A stretch of DNA of 64,000 nt from Flammeovirga agarivorans (lineage in GTDB: Bacteria > Bacteroidota > Bacteroidia > Cytophagales > Flammeovirgaceae). The stretch lies in contig NZ_JABAIL010000010.1 of NCBI RefSeq assembly GCF_012641475.1, positions 124,001 to 188,000 on the forward strand, read 5' to 3'. Each line of letters opens with the position of its first letter. The first letter of the stretch is position 1. A model generated the notes under the pieces. That model ran no database searches. It was given only the letters and a program-made list of their open reading frames with translations, and had not been told where the DNA came from. The position numbers and the translations under genes are program-made. Positions 27,738-36,460 of this stretch are shown here, one piece after another.

Positions 27738-28685
27738 CTATTCAGTGTCTATTACTAACTCTTCTACATTCTGGTAAGTAATTTCAAGAAGCTTTTTCCT
27801 AGCCTCTTTACTTGCCCATGCAATATGAGGTGAAAACAATACTTTTTTCTTATTATTAATTGAATAAAACACACTGTCTTTACTCATAGGTTCTTTCTCA
27901 AAAACATCAACACAAGCCCCTGATATTTCATTATTATTTAATGCATTAACCAAAGCCTTTTCATTAACGATTCCTCCTCGTCCAGTATTCAATAAAACAG
28001 CAGAAGGTTTCATTTGTGATAATTCATTTTCATCAACAAAATTCTTAGTCTTGTCATTTAAAGGAGAATGAATCGAAATAATATCACAAGTTTTGAAGAG
28101 AGTATCTTTGTCTACTAATTGGTATCGTTTATCTCTGGCAATTCCTGAAGTTGAATAATAAACTACTTCTGCTCCAAAAGCAGTTGCAATTTCTGCTACA
28201 CGAGTACCAATATTACCTAAACCAATAATACCAAAACGTTTGTTATTCAGTTCAGAAAAACTATTTCCAATCCAAGTAAACGACTGTCCATCACTATAGC
28301 TACCTGACTTCACAAAGTCGTCATATTCTTGTATATTATTAAGTAAAGAAAGTAACATTGCAAATGTCTGTTGGGCCACACTTTCCGAGGAATAGTTGAC
28401 TGCATTTTTTACTTGAATACCTATATTTTTTGCTGCTTCCAAGTCAACATTATTAGTGCCTGTCGCAGTAATCGCGATTAATTTCAGTTGTGATGATGCC
28501 TTCATCACCTCTTCTGTAATCACTACTTTATTGGTTACAATGACATGAGCATACTCTACCCTATCTAGTAATTGTGCAGCTGTAGTACTATCATAAAATG
28601 TCACATCACCTAACTTACTAAAGGTGTCTAATTGTGGTTTAACATCACTGCCTAATGTTTCTGTATCTAAAAAAACGATCTTCAT
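27738..28685 (-). CDS. NAD-dependent D-2-hydroxyacid dehydrogenase
   Basis: The 315-residue enzyme has the Rossmann motif GIIGLGNIGTRVAEIA. It has a catalytic arginine in LNTGRGGIVNEKAL, glutamate in DVFEKEP and histidine in FSPHIAWAS. It lacks an ACT domain, unlike the SerA-type fusion at 48207-50096. The sequence layout is closest to glycerate/hydroxypyruvate dehydrogenases, but several 2-ketoacids are possible. The start is the ATG at 28685, divergent from the SRPBCC gene 64 bases away. Confidence 0.9.
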   Translation of the reverse strand: MKIVFLDTETLGSDVKPQLDTFSKLGDVTFYDSTTAAQLLDRVEYAHVIVTNKVVITEEVMKASSQLKLIAITATGTNNVDLEAAKNIGIQVKNAVNYSSESVAQQTFAMLLSLLNNIQEYDDFVKSGSYSDGQSFTWIGNSFSELNNKRFGIIGLGNIGTRVAEIATAFGAEVVYYSTSGIARDKRYQLVDKDTLFKTCDIISIHSPLNDKTKNFVDENELSQMKPSAVLLNTGRGGIVNEKALVNALNNNEISGACVDVFEKEPMSKDSVFYSINNKKKVLFSPHIAWASKEARKKLLEITYQNVEELVIDTE

Positions 28686-28749
28686 ACTCTTGATTAAATT
28701 TTCGTCAAAAATACAAGATTTTTAAACAGTGAGAGAGTAAATTCAAAGA

Positions 28750-29178
28750 ATGAAAATAATCGTTGAAGAAAATATCCCACTTGGACAAGAAAAGTTATGG
28801 GAAGTAATAACCCATATCGACCATTTGCATCAATGGTTCTTTAAAGAAGTCCAATCGTTCCAATTAGAAATAGGTTTTACAACTGTATTTGATGTGCAAT
28901 CAAATACTAGAACATTTCCTCATAGATGGGAAGTTATTGATATTAACAGAGACACTTCATATACATTAAAATGGGAATACGATGGTTATATAGGAACGTC
29001 TACGCTTCAATTTTCAATTAAAGCTGTTTCAAACCAAGAAAGTATAATTACTGTAATAGCTGATGGTATTGACTCTTTTCCTCAAGATATTGAAGAATTC
29101 AAACCAGAAAGCTGCAGAGCAGGATGGAATTATTTCATTAAAGAACGGCTTAAACCGTACACCATTACATTAAAATAA
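28750..29178 (+). CDS. SRPBCC/AHSA1-type domain protein
   Basis: The 142-residue cytoplasmic protein begins VEENIPLGQEKLWEVITHIDHLHQWFFKE, as START-like AHSA1/SRPBCC proteins do. It continues with alternating strands (FTTVFDVQSNTRTFPHRWEVIDI, YTLKWEYDGYIGTSTLQFSI) and ends with a C-terminal helix (GWNYFIKERLKPY). These proteins have a hydrophobic pocket; the ligand here is unknown. It starts a co-directional run of five genes to 31327. Confidence 0.78.
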   Translation: MKIIVEENIPLGQEKLWEVITHIDHLHQWFFKEVQSFQLEIGFTTVFDVQSNTRTFPHRWEVIDINRDTSYTLKWEYDGYIGTSTLQFSIKAVSNQESIITVIADGIDSFPQDIEEFKPESCRAGWNYFIKERLKPYTITLK

Positions 29179-29244
29179 AAGATATAAATAGAACGATAAG
29201 ATGATCAATTTCATAACTTGCATATCAATCAAAAAATATCAAAA

Positions 29245-29745
29245 ATGAAAGTTACAAGTTGGAGAAAATTAGATAATATCTGGAAAGAGATCATTTTATT
29301 GAGCATCAAGGTTCAAGAAGAAAATATAGAACATTCTAAAGTCATTAGTCTACTCCAAAACACGCAATCTGCTTCAGAAACTTATACAAAATTATTTGAT
29401 GAAGATTTAGTAATTAATGATTGGCCTGACTTTACATTCTTTAATCGATTATTACCTCTTGAAAAGATCTTTGCTTGTTACTTACCTATTGAAGAAATTG
29501 ACCCAATCATCTATTTCCCATTAACAAAAGTAGCTCATTTTGAAGGTACAGAAGTATTCGATCTAGACCCGCTTATACTCACATCTTCCCTTCAAGAATT
29601 ATATCTAGACAATACTTATGTAGATGATTTAGTGCAAGTAATGAATTTGCCCCTTAAAAAATTAAGCCTAAAGGGTTTAAATATCGAACAATCTCAATTG
29701 GAGACCGTTTTATTAAGACAACCAAATTGTGAAATTATAGCATAA
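29245..29745 (+). CDS. Short leucine-rich-repeat-like protein, function unknown
   Basis: The frame opens at 29218; the ATG at 29245 (MKVTSWRKLDNIWKEI) is preferred because it sits in an A-rich context. The protein has 166 residues and no signal peptide. The N-terminal half is helical. The C-terminal half has three degenerate leucine-rich repeats (FPLTKVAHFEGTEVFDLDPL, SLQELYLDNTYVDDLVQV, LPLKKLSLKGLNIEQSQLE). These resemble the repeats of the secreted protein at 30221-31327, so the two may be distant paralogues. It ends 4 bases before the next gene. Confidence 0.65.
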   Translation: MKVTSWRKLDNIWKEIILLSIKVQEENIEHSKVISLLQNTQSASETYTKLFDEDLVINDWPDFTFFNRLLPLEKIFACYLPIEEIDPIIYFPLTKVAHFEGTEVFDLDPLILTSSLQELYLDNTYVDDLVQVMNLPLKKLSLKGLNIEQSQLETVLLRQPNCEIIA

Positions 29746-29749
29746 TAAG

Positions 29750-30169
29750 ATGAGTAAAAAAGTAATTCTATTTGACGGAATTTGTAATCTATGCGATAAG
29801 AGTGTTCAATTTATTATAAAACATGAAAAAGAGAACACTTTCCAATTTGCGTCCTTACAGTCACCTGAAGGTAAAGAATTATTGAAATGCTACAATTTAC
29901 CTATTGATTATACAGGAAGCATCGTATTAATTACTCATAACAATGCCTATTTAAAGTCTGAAGCTGCTTTAAAAATCGCTAAAGATTTACGTACACCATG
30001 GAATATATTTCGCTTTGGTACAATATTTCCTATGTGGTTCACAGATTCATTTTACGATCTGATTGCTAAAAACAGGTATAAAATCTTTGGCAAGAAGAGC
30101 GACAGTTGTGACTTACTTCAACAAAATAAGAAATATAAAGGGAGTTCTGCTTCCTCTAACACAATATGA
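29750..30169 (+). CDS. Thiol-disulfide oxidoreductase-like DCC (DUF393) protein
   Basis: The 139-residue protein starts VILFDGICNLCDKSVQFIIKHE, with the DxxCxxC motif (D9, C12, C15) that names the DCC family. It continues with FQFASLQSPEGKELL, SIVLITHNNAYLKSEAAL and a C-terminal DLIAKNRYKIFGK, all in family order. The fold is thought to be thioredoxin-like; the substrate is unknown. It follows the LRR-like gene by 4 bases, so translation is probably coupled. Confidence 0.9.
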   Translation: MSKKVILFDGICNLCDKSVQFIIKHEKENTFQFASLQSPEGKELLKCYNLPIDYTGSIVLITHNNAYLKSEAALKIAKDLRTPWNIFRFGTIFPMWFTDSFYDLIAKNRYKIFGKKSDSCDLLQQNKKYKGSSASSNTI

Positions 30170-30220
30170 AGTGATTTCAGACGTAATTAAATTAGACACT
30201 AACATATTTAGTTAATAAAG

Positions 30221-31327
30221 ATGATCCCAACATATATTAAAAAAAATATTCTGCTTCTAACACTATTGTGTGCAGCAACCGTTTCTAATGCTCAATCTAC
30301 ATTGAATATGGAATGGTGGAATGGTTTAGACAAATACTGGAAGGGAATATTCACTTCACAGATCATGTGGGACCAAGACGACATGACTGCTGAAGGATTA
30401 CAAAAAATTGAAGCACTTACTGCTATTAACGCTTCAGGTTATGATGACTTTGGTGATGAAAGAATTGTAACCAGCCTTGAACCTATTGCCCAGTTAACCG
30501 CTTTAGAAGATGTTGATATTTCTTATACTCGAGTAAAAGATCTATCTCCTCTAAAAAATATGCACCATCTTAAGCGTCTAAATCTAGCATTTACCAGAGT
30601 TAATGACCTTACAGCTTTAGACCATTCGATGACTATTCATGAATTGTTTTTATCTGGAACTAGAGTAAAAACTTTAGCACCAATAGCAAACATTCCTCTT
30701 GAAAGCTTAGATCTCTTCCAAAATAAGTCATTTGAAGATTGGGCATCTATTTCCGCTTTCAGGAAAACATTAAAGATGTTGGCTTTAGATGAAACTAAAG
30801 TAGAAGACCTTTCTTTCCTTAAGAAAATGAAGAAGCTTGAGGAATTAAAGTTGTCATATACTAATGTCAGCGATATAAGTAGTCTTAAAAAATTAAAGTC
30901 ACTTACTTATCTTCAATTGCAAAAAACTAAGGTTACAGACCTAAGTTCTCTTAATAAATTGAAGAATATAGAACATTTAAATATTTCGAATACTGAAATA
31001 ATAGATATTGCATCAGTGGGTGCATTAAAAAATCTTCATACATTTTATTTCTCAGATAGCAAGGTTAAAGATATTACTCCTTTAGCTCAGACGTTATCGA
31101 TGAATGAACTTACTTTCTCAAATACTCCTGTTAGTGATCTTACACCACTTTCAGATCTACAAAAATTAAGTATTCTGATTATCACAGGGTCACAAGTAAG
31201 TAATTTAGCTCCATTAGATGGGGTAACTTCCCTTTCAATTATTTATTTCAGAGATGCACAGGTGTCTCCTGATGATGTAAATAAATTTAAAGAGAAGCAT
31301 CCGAATATAGAAACAGATTATTTTTAG
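30221..31327 (+). CDS. Secreted leucine-rich-repeat protein
   Basis: The 368-residue protein has a signal peptide (about 1-25, ending VSNAQ) and about a dozen 22-23 residue leucine-rich repeats of the internalin type. Examples are LTALEDVDISYTRVKDLSPL, LKSLTYLQLQKTKVTDLSSL and LHTFYFSDSKVKDITPL. The repeat phase is unbroken, so this is an intact solenoid. There is no T9SS sorting domain and no lipobox, so it is probably periplasmic or secreted by another route. Partner unknown. Confidence 0.88.
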   Translation: MIPTYIKKNILLLTLLCAATVSNAQSTLNMEWWNGLDKYWKGIFTSQIMWDQDDMTAEGLQKIEALTAINASGYDDFGDERIVTSLEPIAQLTALEDVDISYTRVKDLSPLKNMHHLKRLNLAFTRVNDLTALDHSMTIHELFLSGTRVKTLAPIANIPLESLDLFQNKSFEDWASISAFRKTLKMLALDETKVEDLSFLKKMKKLEELKLSYTNVSDISSLKKLKSLTYLQLQKTKVTDLSSLNKLKNIEHLNISNTEIIDIASVGALKNLHTFYFSDSKVKDITPLAQTLSMNELTFSNTPVSDLTPLSDLQKLSILIITGSQVSNLAPLDGVTSLSIIYFRDAQVSPDDVNKFKEKHPNIETDYF

Positions 31328-31474
31328 CACCTGTTCTTTACATAAAAGGCCTTAAATGTCTTATTTCTTCTTATATAATTCACCCAGACTTAATATTTTA
31401 TGGACTGTTATTTGGGTAAGAGAAGAAATAAGACTTTTTTTGCACTTGGATTTAAATTTAACCTTCCTAGTCCA

Positions 31475-33364
31475 GTGAGTGAAGTAATTAAACACGAGTG
31501 TGGCATTGCAATGCTACGCCTGCGAAAACCGCTCTCATACTTTATTGAGAAATACGGTACGCCTACTTACGCAATCAGTAAGATGTATTTATTGATGGAA
31601 AAGCAGCGTAACCGTGGTCAAGACGGTGCTGGTATCGCCAGTATTAAATTAGGTATGAAGCCTGGCAAACCTTTCATTGATAGAGCTCGTTCTGTTGAAG
31701 CTGATCCCATCAACGACGTCTTCAAGAAGGTAGGCAAAAAACTAAACAAACTAAGCAAAGACTCAGAGAAATATCTCGACGCAGATTATCTAAGAGCGAA
31801 CACTCCATTTGTCGGTGATGTTTACATGGGTCACCTTCGTTACGGTACTCACGGTAACAACACTATCAATCACTGTCACCCTTTCATGAGAAATAACAAC
31901 TGGCGCTCTCGTCAATTGATCATGGCTGGCAACTTTAATATGACTAACGTTGATGAATTGTTTGACAGGTTAGTTGAATTAGGGCAGCATCCCAAAGAAA
32001 ATGTGGATACTGTGACAGTAATGGAGAAAATTGGTCACTTCTTGGATTTAGAAGTTCAAGATCTTTTCGTAAAGTACAATCAGACAAACTTAACTAACAT
32101 TGAGATTTCTGAGAAAATCGAAGAAGAACTTGATCTTGGACGCGTATTATCTCGCTCTTGCAAAGATTTTGATGGTGGTTATGCCTTAATGGGCTTAACT
32201 GGTTTTGGTGGCGGATTCGTTGCCAGAGATGCAAACGGTATTCGTCCTGCATACTATTATGCAGATGATGAAATCGTTGTGGTTGCATCAGAAAAAACAG
32301 CGATCAAAACTGCCTTCAATGCTGATTACAGCAAGATTCAGGAGATCAACCCTGGACATGCTTTAATCATTGACAAGTTTGCCAACTACAAAGAAGTAAA
32401 ATACATAGAACCTTCTGAAAAGAAATCTTGTAGCTTCGAAAGAATTTATTTCTCAAGAGGAACAGATCCTAGTATCTACTCTGAAAGAAAAATGTTAGGA
32501 AAACTATTAGTTCCTAAGGTTCTTGAGGCTATAGATTACGATCTTAAAAACACTGTCTTCTCATACATACCAAATACAGCTGAAACTGCATTCCTTGGTA
32601 TGATGTCAGGTATTGATCAATATCTTGTTCAGAAGCGTTTAGAAGCTATCGAAAGTGGTGTAAGTGGAGAAGAATTAGAACGTCTAATGTCGTTCAGACC
32701 TCGCCATGAAAAACTCGTTATCAAAGATGTAAAAGCTAGAACTTTTATTGCTGATGATACAATGAGAGATGACATGGTTGCCCATGTTTATGACACAACT
32801 TTCGAAGTGATCAAAAAGCAAGTTGATACTTTAGTTGTCATCGATGATTCAATTGTTCGTGGTACTACTCTAGAAAAATCTATCATTCAGATGTTAGATC
32901 GTTTAGAGCCAAAACGTATCATCGTTGTATCTTCAGCTCCTCAGATTAGATATCCTGACTGCTACGGCATCAATATGTCTAAAATGAAAGAGTTTGTGGC
33001 GTTTAGAGCAATGATCAACCTAATCAAAAGAAATGGTCAGGAAGATCTTATGGATGAGATTTACTATCGTTGTAAATCTGCTCTTCGCAAATCTGAAAAG
33101 ATGGACACAAACTTTGTTCAACAGCTTTATGATCAGTTCACTAATGAGCAAATTTCAGATGAGATTGCTAACATTATTAAGCAACATCATATTAAAGCTG
33201 AAGTGAAAGTGATTTTCCAAACAGTAGATAACCTACATGAAGCTTGTCCTCAACACCTTGGAGACTGGTACTTTACAGGAGACTTCCCTACTCAGGGTGG
33301 TATGAAAGTAGCTAATAGAGCTTTCGTAAACTACATGGAAGGAAAAGACGGTAGAGCATACTAA
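31475..33364 (+). CDS. purF: Amidophosphoribosyltransferase-like protein (PurF family, long form)
   Basis: The best start is the GTG at 31475, giving (M)SEVIKHECGIAMLRL and the glutaminase nucleophile at residue 9, as in related Bacteroidota proteins. An ATG at 31400 would add 25 non-conserved residues. The 629-residue protein has an N-terminal class II glutamine amidotransferase domain (EKQRNRGQDGAGIAS, MGHLRYGTHG, AGNFNMTNVDELF). A C-terminal phosphoribosyltransferase domain has the PRPP loop VVIDDSIVRGTTLEKS. PurF makes phosphoribosylamine from PRPP and glutamine, the first step of purine synthesis. It is longer than E. coli PurF. Genuine PurF versus paralogue cannot be settled here. Confidence 0.85.
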   Translation: MSEVIKHECGIAMLRLRKPLSYFIEKYGTPTYAISKMYLLMEKQRNRGQDGAGIASIKLGMKPGKPFIDRARSVEADPINDVFKKVGKKLNKLSKDSEKYLDADYLRANTPFVGDVYMGHLRYGTHGNNTINHCHPFMRNNNWRSRQLIMAGNFNMTNVDELFDRLVELGQHPKENVDTVTVMEKIGHFLDLEVQDLFVKYNQTNLTNIEISEKIEEELDLGRVLSRSCKDFDGGYALMGLTGFGGGFVARDANGIRPAYYYADDEIVVVASEKTAIKTAFNADYSKIQEINPGHALIIDKFANYKEVKYIEPSEKKSCSFERIYFSRGTDPSIYSERKMLGKLLVPKVLEAIDYDLKNTVFSYIPNTAETAFLGMMSGIDQYLVQKRLEAIESGVSGEELERLMSFRPRHEKLVIKDVKARTFIADDTMRDDMVAHVYDTTFEVIKKQVDTLVVIDDSIVRGTTLEKSIIQMLDRLEPKRIIVVSSAPQIRYPDCYGINMSKMKEFVAFRAMINLIKRNGQEDLMDEIYYRCKSALRKSEKMDTNFVQQLYDQFTNEQISDEIANIIKQHHIKAEVKVIFQTVDNLHEACPQHLGDWYFTGDFPTQGGMKVANRAFVNYMEGKDGRAY

Positions 33365-33393
33365 TTGATTTAATCATCAATTTTTAAAATATT

Positions 33394-33435
33394 AAAAGGC
33401 TTTTGGAAAACATTTTCCTTAAGCCTTTTATTTTT
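33394..33435 (+). terminator. Terminator of the purF-like gene
   Basis: The long stem AAAAGGCTT/AAGCCTTTT has inner GGAAAA/TTTTCC pairing and is followed by ATTTTT. Confidence 0.85.
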
Positions 33436-33440
33436 ACACT

Positions 33441-34040
33441 ATGAAAGAAAGAATTTTACTCCCTAATATTCGATATATTCATGGCTTTCGAAATAAAGAA
33501 GATCGTTTGATTCATCGAGCCTATAACGATTTCTTTTTCAAAGTTTATGATTTACAGAGTGTACAGGATCAAACCAAATTCAAAATGGGCTTTAGTGCTG
33601 CTCTCACCCATGTGATCATGAATGCAGAACAGCTTAATGATGAGGATGATATCCTTAACATCATCAATAGTCACTTTCCTGAGAATGAAGCAGATTTCTT
33701 TATTGAAGAAGTAGAACTGAAGTTCTCTGATGAAGATTTATTGATGTTAACGCTTCATTACAATCAGAAATTAGACACTAAAGCTATTGCTATCCGAATT
33801 GGTAAAAGCGAAAGTGATACGAAAGAAAGAATCGAGAAGATTTCAAGAATGTGGGCTCAAGATATGTCTCTAGAAGAATATTTAACTCAAATTGAAAAGA
33901 GAAACATATTCAAAAGAATCAGTGAATTCATGATACCAATTGCTCCTTCTCACCGTAAGAAAATTAAGAAACCTACTGTTGGTGAAATCAAAAAAGTGGA
34001 AGAGACATTTTGGCAAAAAGTATTGCGATTTATTAGCTAA
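33441..34040 (+). CDS. Sigma-factor-like (degenerate ECF/region 4) protein
   Basis: The 199-residue cytoplasmic protein was not assigned to a named family. Residues about 17-75 could be a helical region-2-like part. Residues about 90-135 (LKFSDEDLLMLTLHYNQKL, TKAIAIRIGKSESDTKERIEKI) resemble the sigma region 4 helix-turn-helix of ECF factors. The C-terminal 60 residues are basic. The core motifs of region 2 are not clear, so it may be a divergent sigma factor or another DNA-binding protein. No anti-sigma gene is adjacent. The ATG is 6 bases after the purF terminator. Confidence 0.55.
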   Translation: MKERILLPNIRYIHGFRNKEDRLIHRAYNDFFFKVYDLQSVQDQTKFKMGFSAALTHVIMNAEQLNDEDDILNIINSHFPENEADFFIEEVELKFSDEDLLMLTLHYNQKLDTKAIAIRIGKSESDTKERIEKISRMWAQDMSLEEYLTQIEKRNIFKRISEFMIPIAPSHRKKIKKPTVGEIKKVEETFWQKVLRFIS

Positions 34041-34070
34041 TTCTCTATCCCAATATATCTTGTAAAAGAA

Positions 34071-34107
34071 TAAAGCTCCCTATATAAAAACTTAGGGAGC
34101 TTTATTT
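34071..34107. terminator. Bidirectional terminator before gldC
   Basis: The perfect 12-bp stem TAAAGCTCCCTA/TAGGGAGCTTTA lies between convergent genes. Confidence 0.92.
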
Positions 34108-34122
34108 ATTATAAAAAAGGAA

Positions 34123-34467
34123 TTACTTTCCTTCTTTGTTTCTTAGTTCAACAACATGGTCAGACATGCGTTTACATAACTGATGTATTTCAGCTGCCAT
34201 TTTTTCATCACCTGTTGCGTTCATGATGTTTTGAGCAATACCACCCATAGCATCAATATAGAAAAACTTCAGTTCTTCTACAGTCATCTCCTTACCCCAC
34301 AAACCAATACGTAAAGTTTCTTTACGCTCGTGGTCCCAGATGTTTAAATCAAAAGCTCGTGTTTCTTGTAAGCCTTGCTCACCAGAATCATCTGCCTTCC
34401 AGAAAATCTTTTCCGGAATATTCTGATCATCCAATTCTACCTTAACACGAATCTGTGACTCTTTCAT
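34123..34467 (-). CDS. gldC: Gliding motility protein GldC
   Basis: The 114-residue soluble protein matches GldC in length and order: IRVKVELDDQNIPEKIFWKADDSG, then AFDLNIWDHERKETLRIGLWGKEMTVEE and GDEKMAAEIHQLCKRM. GldC was found in the Flavobacterium gliding set and is cytoplasmic; it supports gliding but its biochemical role is not settled. It stands alone here, apart from gldB. Its presence is one of the reasons for placing this DNA in a gliding Bacteroidota species. Confidence 0.88.
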   Translation of the reverse strand: MKESQIRVKVELDDQNIPEKIFWKADDSGEQGLQETRAFDLNIWDHERKETLRIGLWGKEMTVEELKFFYIDAMGGIAQNIMNATGDEKMAAEIHQLCKRMSDHVVELRNKEGK

Positions 34468-34564
34468 ATGATTAATTTTGTTTGGCTATACCTTCTTTGA
34501 TAATTCATGCAAAGTTGCATAATTTCAAGGAATAAACACAACTTTCCACAAAACAGATTTATAC

Positions 34565-34852
34565 ATGCTACAAAGATTTGTTAGAATGTCATTTCAAGAG
34601 GAACACATAAAGACCTTCAAAGAGCTATTTAGCGAAGTTCAACCTAAAATCAAAGAATTTGAAGGCTGTCATTCAGTTCAACTACTACAAGATAGTACTG
34701 ATAAAAAAGTCTTTATGACTTTCTCTGTCTGGGATTCAGAAGATGCTTTAAATAATTACAGGGAATCAGACTTTTTTAAAGCTACTTGGAGAAAGACTAA
34801 GGTACTATTCAAGCAAAAGCCTGAAGCCTTTTCTATGAATATCATTCAATAA
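34565..34852 (+). CDS. Antibiotic biosynthesis monooxygenase (ABM) domain protein
   Basis: The 95-residue single-domain ferredoxin-like protein has MLQRFVRMSFQEEHIKTFKELF, VQPKIKEFEGCHSVQLLQD and FMTFSVWDSEDALNNYRESDFFKATW. This is the YgiN/ABM pattern, in which dimers act as quinol monooxygenases or bind small molecules. Catalytic activity cannot be judged from the sequence. It is divergent from gldC and ends at a bidirectional terminator shared with queD. Confidence 0.82.
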   Translation: MLQRFVRMSFQEEHIKTFKELFSEVQPKIKEFEGCHSVQLLQDSTDKKVFMTFSVWDSEDALNNYRESDFFKATWRKTKVLFKQKPEAFSMNIIQ

Positions 34853-34884
34853 AAAAAGAAGTCATAAGTATATGACTTCTTTCT
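34852..34884. terminator. Bidirectional terminator between the ABM gene and queD
   Basis: The perfect 12-bp stem AAAGAAGTCATA/TATGACTTCTTT has an AGTA loop and a preceding A run. Confidence 0.92.
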
Positions 34885-34908
34885 AATATATCTTTTTAAG
34901 TGATTAAC

Positions 34909-35265
34909 TTAATCTCCGAAATATTCTGTCCCAGCCTCTGGAGTTTCAAAAATCACTACTTTGTATAAGGCAGGTAATGAAGTCTTAATTTTGTTCCAAA
35001 CCCACATTGAAATTACTTCTGATGTCGGGTTTTCTAAACCTTCCACCTCGTTAAGGAAATTATGATCTAGAATTTTCCAAATTGGCATAGCCACCTCATC
35101 TATCTCATTGAAATCAATTACCCATTCATAAGGCATTACTAATTCGCCGTCAAAATGTAATTCCATTTTCCAAGAGTGTCCATGTATTCTTCTACAAGGA
35201 TGTCCCTCAGGCATATTTGGTAAAAAGTGTGCAGCTTCGAAAGTATAGGATTTAAATATCTTCAT
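34909..35265 (-). CDS. queD: 6-carboxytetrahydropterin synthase QueD (paralogue 2)
   Basis: The 118-residue enzyme has zinc ligands H13 (FEAAHFLP), H28 and H30 (RRIHGHSW), and the catalytic cysteine C24 (GHPCRRIHGH). It also has the WVIDFNEID and LDHNFLNE blocks and ends FETPEAGTEYFGD. Its size and motifs are those of canonical QueD, the second step of queuosine (7-deazaguanine) synthesis. It lies 54 bases downstream of holA on the same strand, probably with its own promoter. The paralogue at 22232-22651 is longer. Confidence 0.93.
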   Translation of the reverse strand: MKIFKSYTFEAAHFLPNMPEGHPCRRIHGHSWKMELHFDGELVMPYEWVIDFNEIDEVAMPIWKILDHNFLNEVEGLENPTSEVISMWVWNKIKTSLPALYKVVIFETPEAGTEYFGD

Positions 35266-35278
35266 GGTGTTTTTGCAT

Positions 35279-35286
35279 CAAATGTA
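35279..35286 (-). promoter_or_regulatory. -7 promoter element for queD
   Basis: A minus-strand TACATTTG lies 13 bases upstream of the ATG. A second TAnnTTTG (TACTTTTG) is at 35296-35303; either could be used. No clear -33. Confidence 0.4.
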
Positions 35287-35319
35287 AAATTCATGCAAAA
35301 GTAGAAGATTGATTTTTCT

Positions 35320-36339
35320 CTAATGAAGGATTTTAAACACCAATTCTTTAAGATTTTCGTCATCAGATAATGATGCTCTAATCCCTTTGGCCTTTAAATC
35401 GGCATCTTGAAGGTGTTCTATTATCGTAAGTACTTTTAGTTTCGGGTAATTTGTAGCGGCTATTTTATAATCTTTAACGAAATAAGGGTTAACACCCAAA
35501 AGTTTAGATAGTGATTGATCATTTTGAGAATAGTTCTCATGTACTACCAGTATTTTTGAGAAATAGGTAAACAAGGTCCCTACTACAAGAATAAAAGGAT
35601 TGCTTTTAGCATTTTCATTGAAATACATCACAATTCTATTGGCTTTCAAAACATCCTTAACACCTAATGCATTTTGTAATTCAAATACATTATATTCTCT
35701 GCTAATTCCTATATGCTTTGAAATTAACGATTCTGTGATTTCTGTTTCCTCATTATAATTTAACATCAATTTCTCCAATTCATTAGAGATTCTCGTTAAA
35801 TCATTGCCTATATATTCAGCAATCATATTGACTGCTCGATCTTTAATCTTATAATTTTTCTCTTTACAAAAAGTCTTTATCCAACCAGGAATCTTATTAT
35901 CGTAAAGCTTTTTAGTATCTAAAAGAACAGCATTTTTATCGACTGCTTTTTTTGCAGCACCTCTTCCGTCTAATTTCTTATTTTTAAGACAAATCACCAA
36001 CACTGTAGTTGGAACTGGGGTTGTTGCATATTGTGCGAACATTTCCTGACTTGACTTTCTATTTAAATCTGGAAGATCTTGACCTTCTTTTACAATAATA
36101 ACCTGACGCATAGCCATCATTGGAAAGCGTCTTGCACTTTCTAATACTTGTACTAACGTTGTATCTTTACCGTAAAGAATAGTCTGATTGAAACTTTTCT
36201 CAGCATCAGTTAAGGCATTCTTTTCTACGTATGAGGCAATTTGATCAATAAAAAAAGGCTCATCACCTTGCAATACATACAAAGGAGAAAAGTTACCTTC
36301 TTTCATCTTATTCAAGATAGAATCTGCCGTAAATGCCAT
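35320..36339 (-). CDS. holA: DNA polymerase III delta subunit HolA
   Basis: The 339-residue protein has the HolA order. An N-terminal AAA-like module begins FSPLYVLQGDEPFFIDQI, with LYGKDTTLVQVLESARRFPMMAMRQVIIVKE. The middle helical block is IAEYIGNDLTRISNELEKL, and the collar domain has VFELQNALGVKDVLKANRI and PFILVVGTLFTYFSKIL. It is the clamp-loader subunit that opens the sliding clamp. Length is typical. Queuosine gene queD follows. Confidence 0.95.
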   Translation of the reverse strand: MAFTADSILNKMKEGNFSPLYVLQGDEPFFIDQIASYVEKNALTDAEKSFNQTILYGKDTTLVQVLESARRFPMMAMRQVIIVKEGQDLPDLNRKSSQEMFAQYATTPVPTTVLVICLKNKKLDGRGAAKKAVDKNAVLLDTKKLYDNKIPGWIKTFCKEKNYKIKDRAVNMIAEYIGNDLTRISNELEKLMLNYNEETEITESLISKHIGISREYNVFELQNALGVKDVLKANRIVMYFNENAKSNPFILVVGTLFTYFSKILVVHENYSQNDQSLSKLLGVNPYFVKDYKIAATNYPKLKVLTIIEHLQDADLKAKGIRASLSDDENLKELVFKILH

Positions 36340-36460
36340 AAAAAAGTTTGTTCTTAATTGTGAAAAATTTCGTGGTGCAATTTAGATGTTGAAAAAGGAA
36401 AAGAAAAGTATTACTTAGTGTTTATCATCAATAAAAACAAAGAAGAATAAAAAATAAGAA

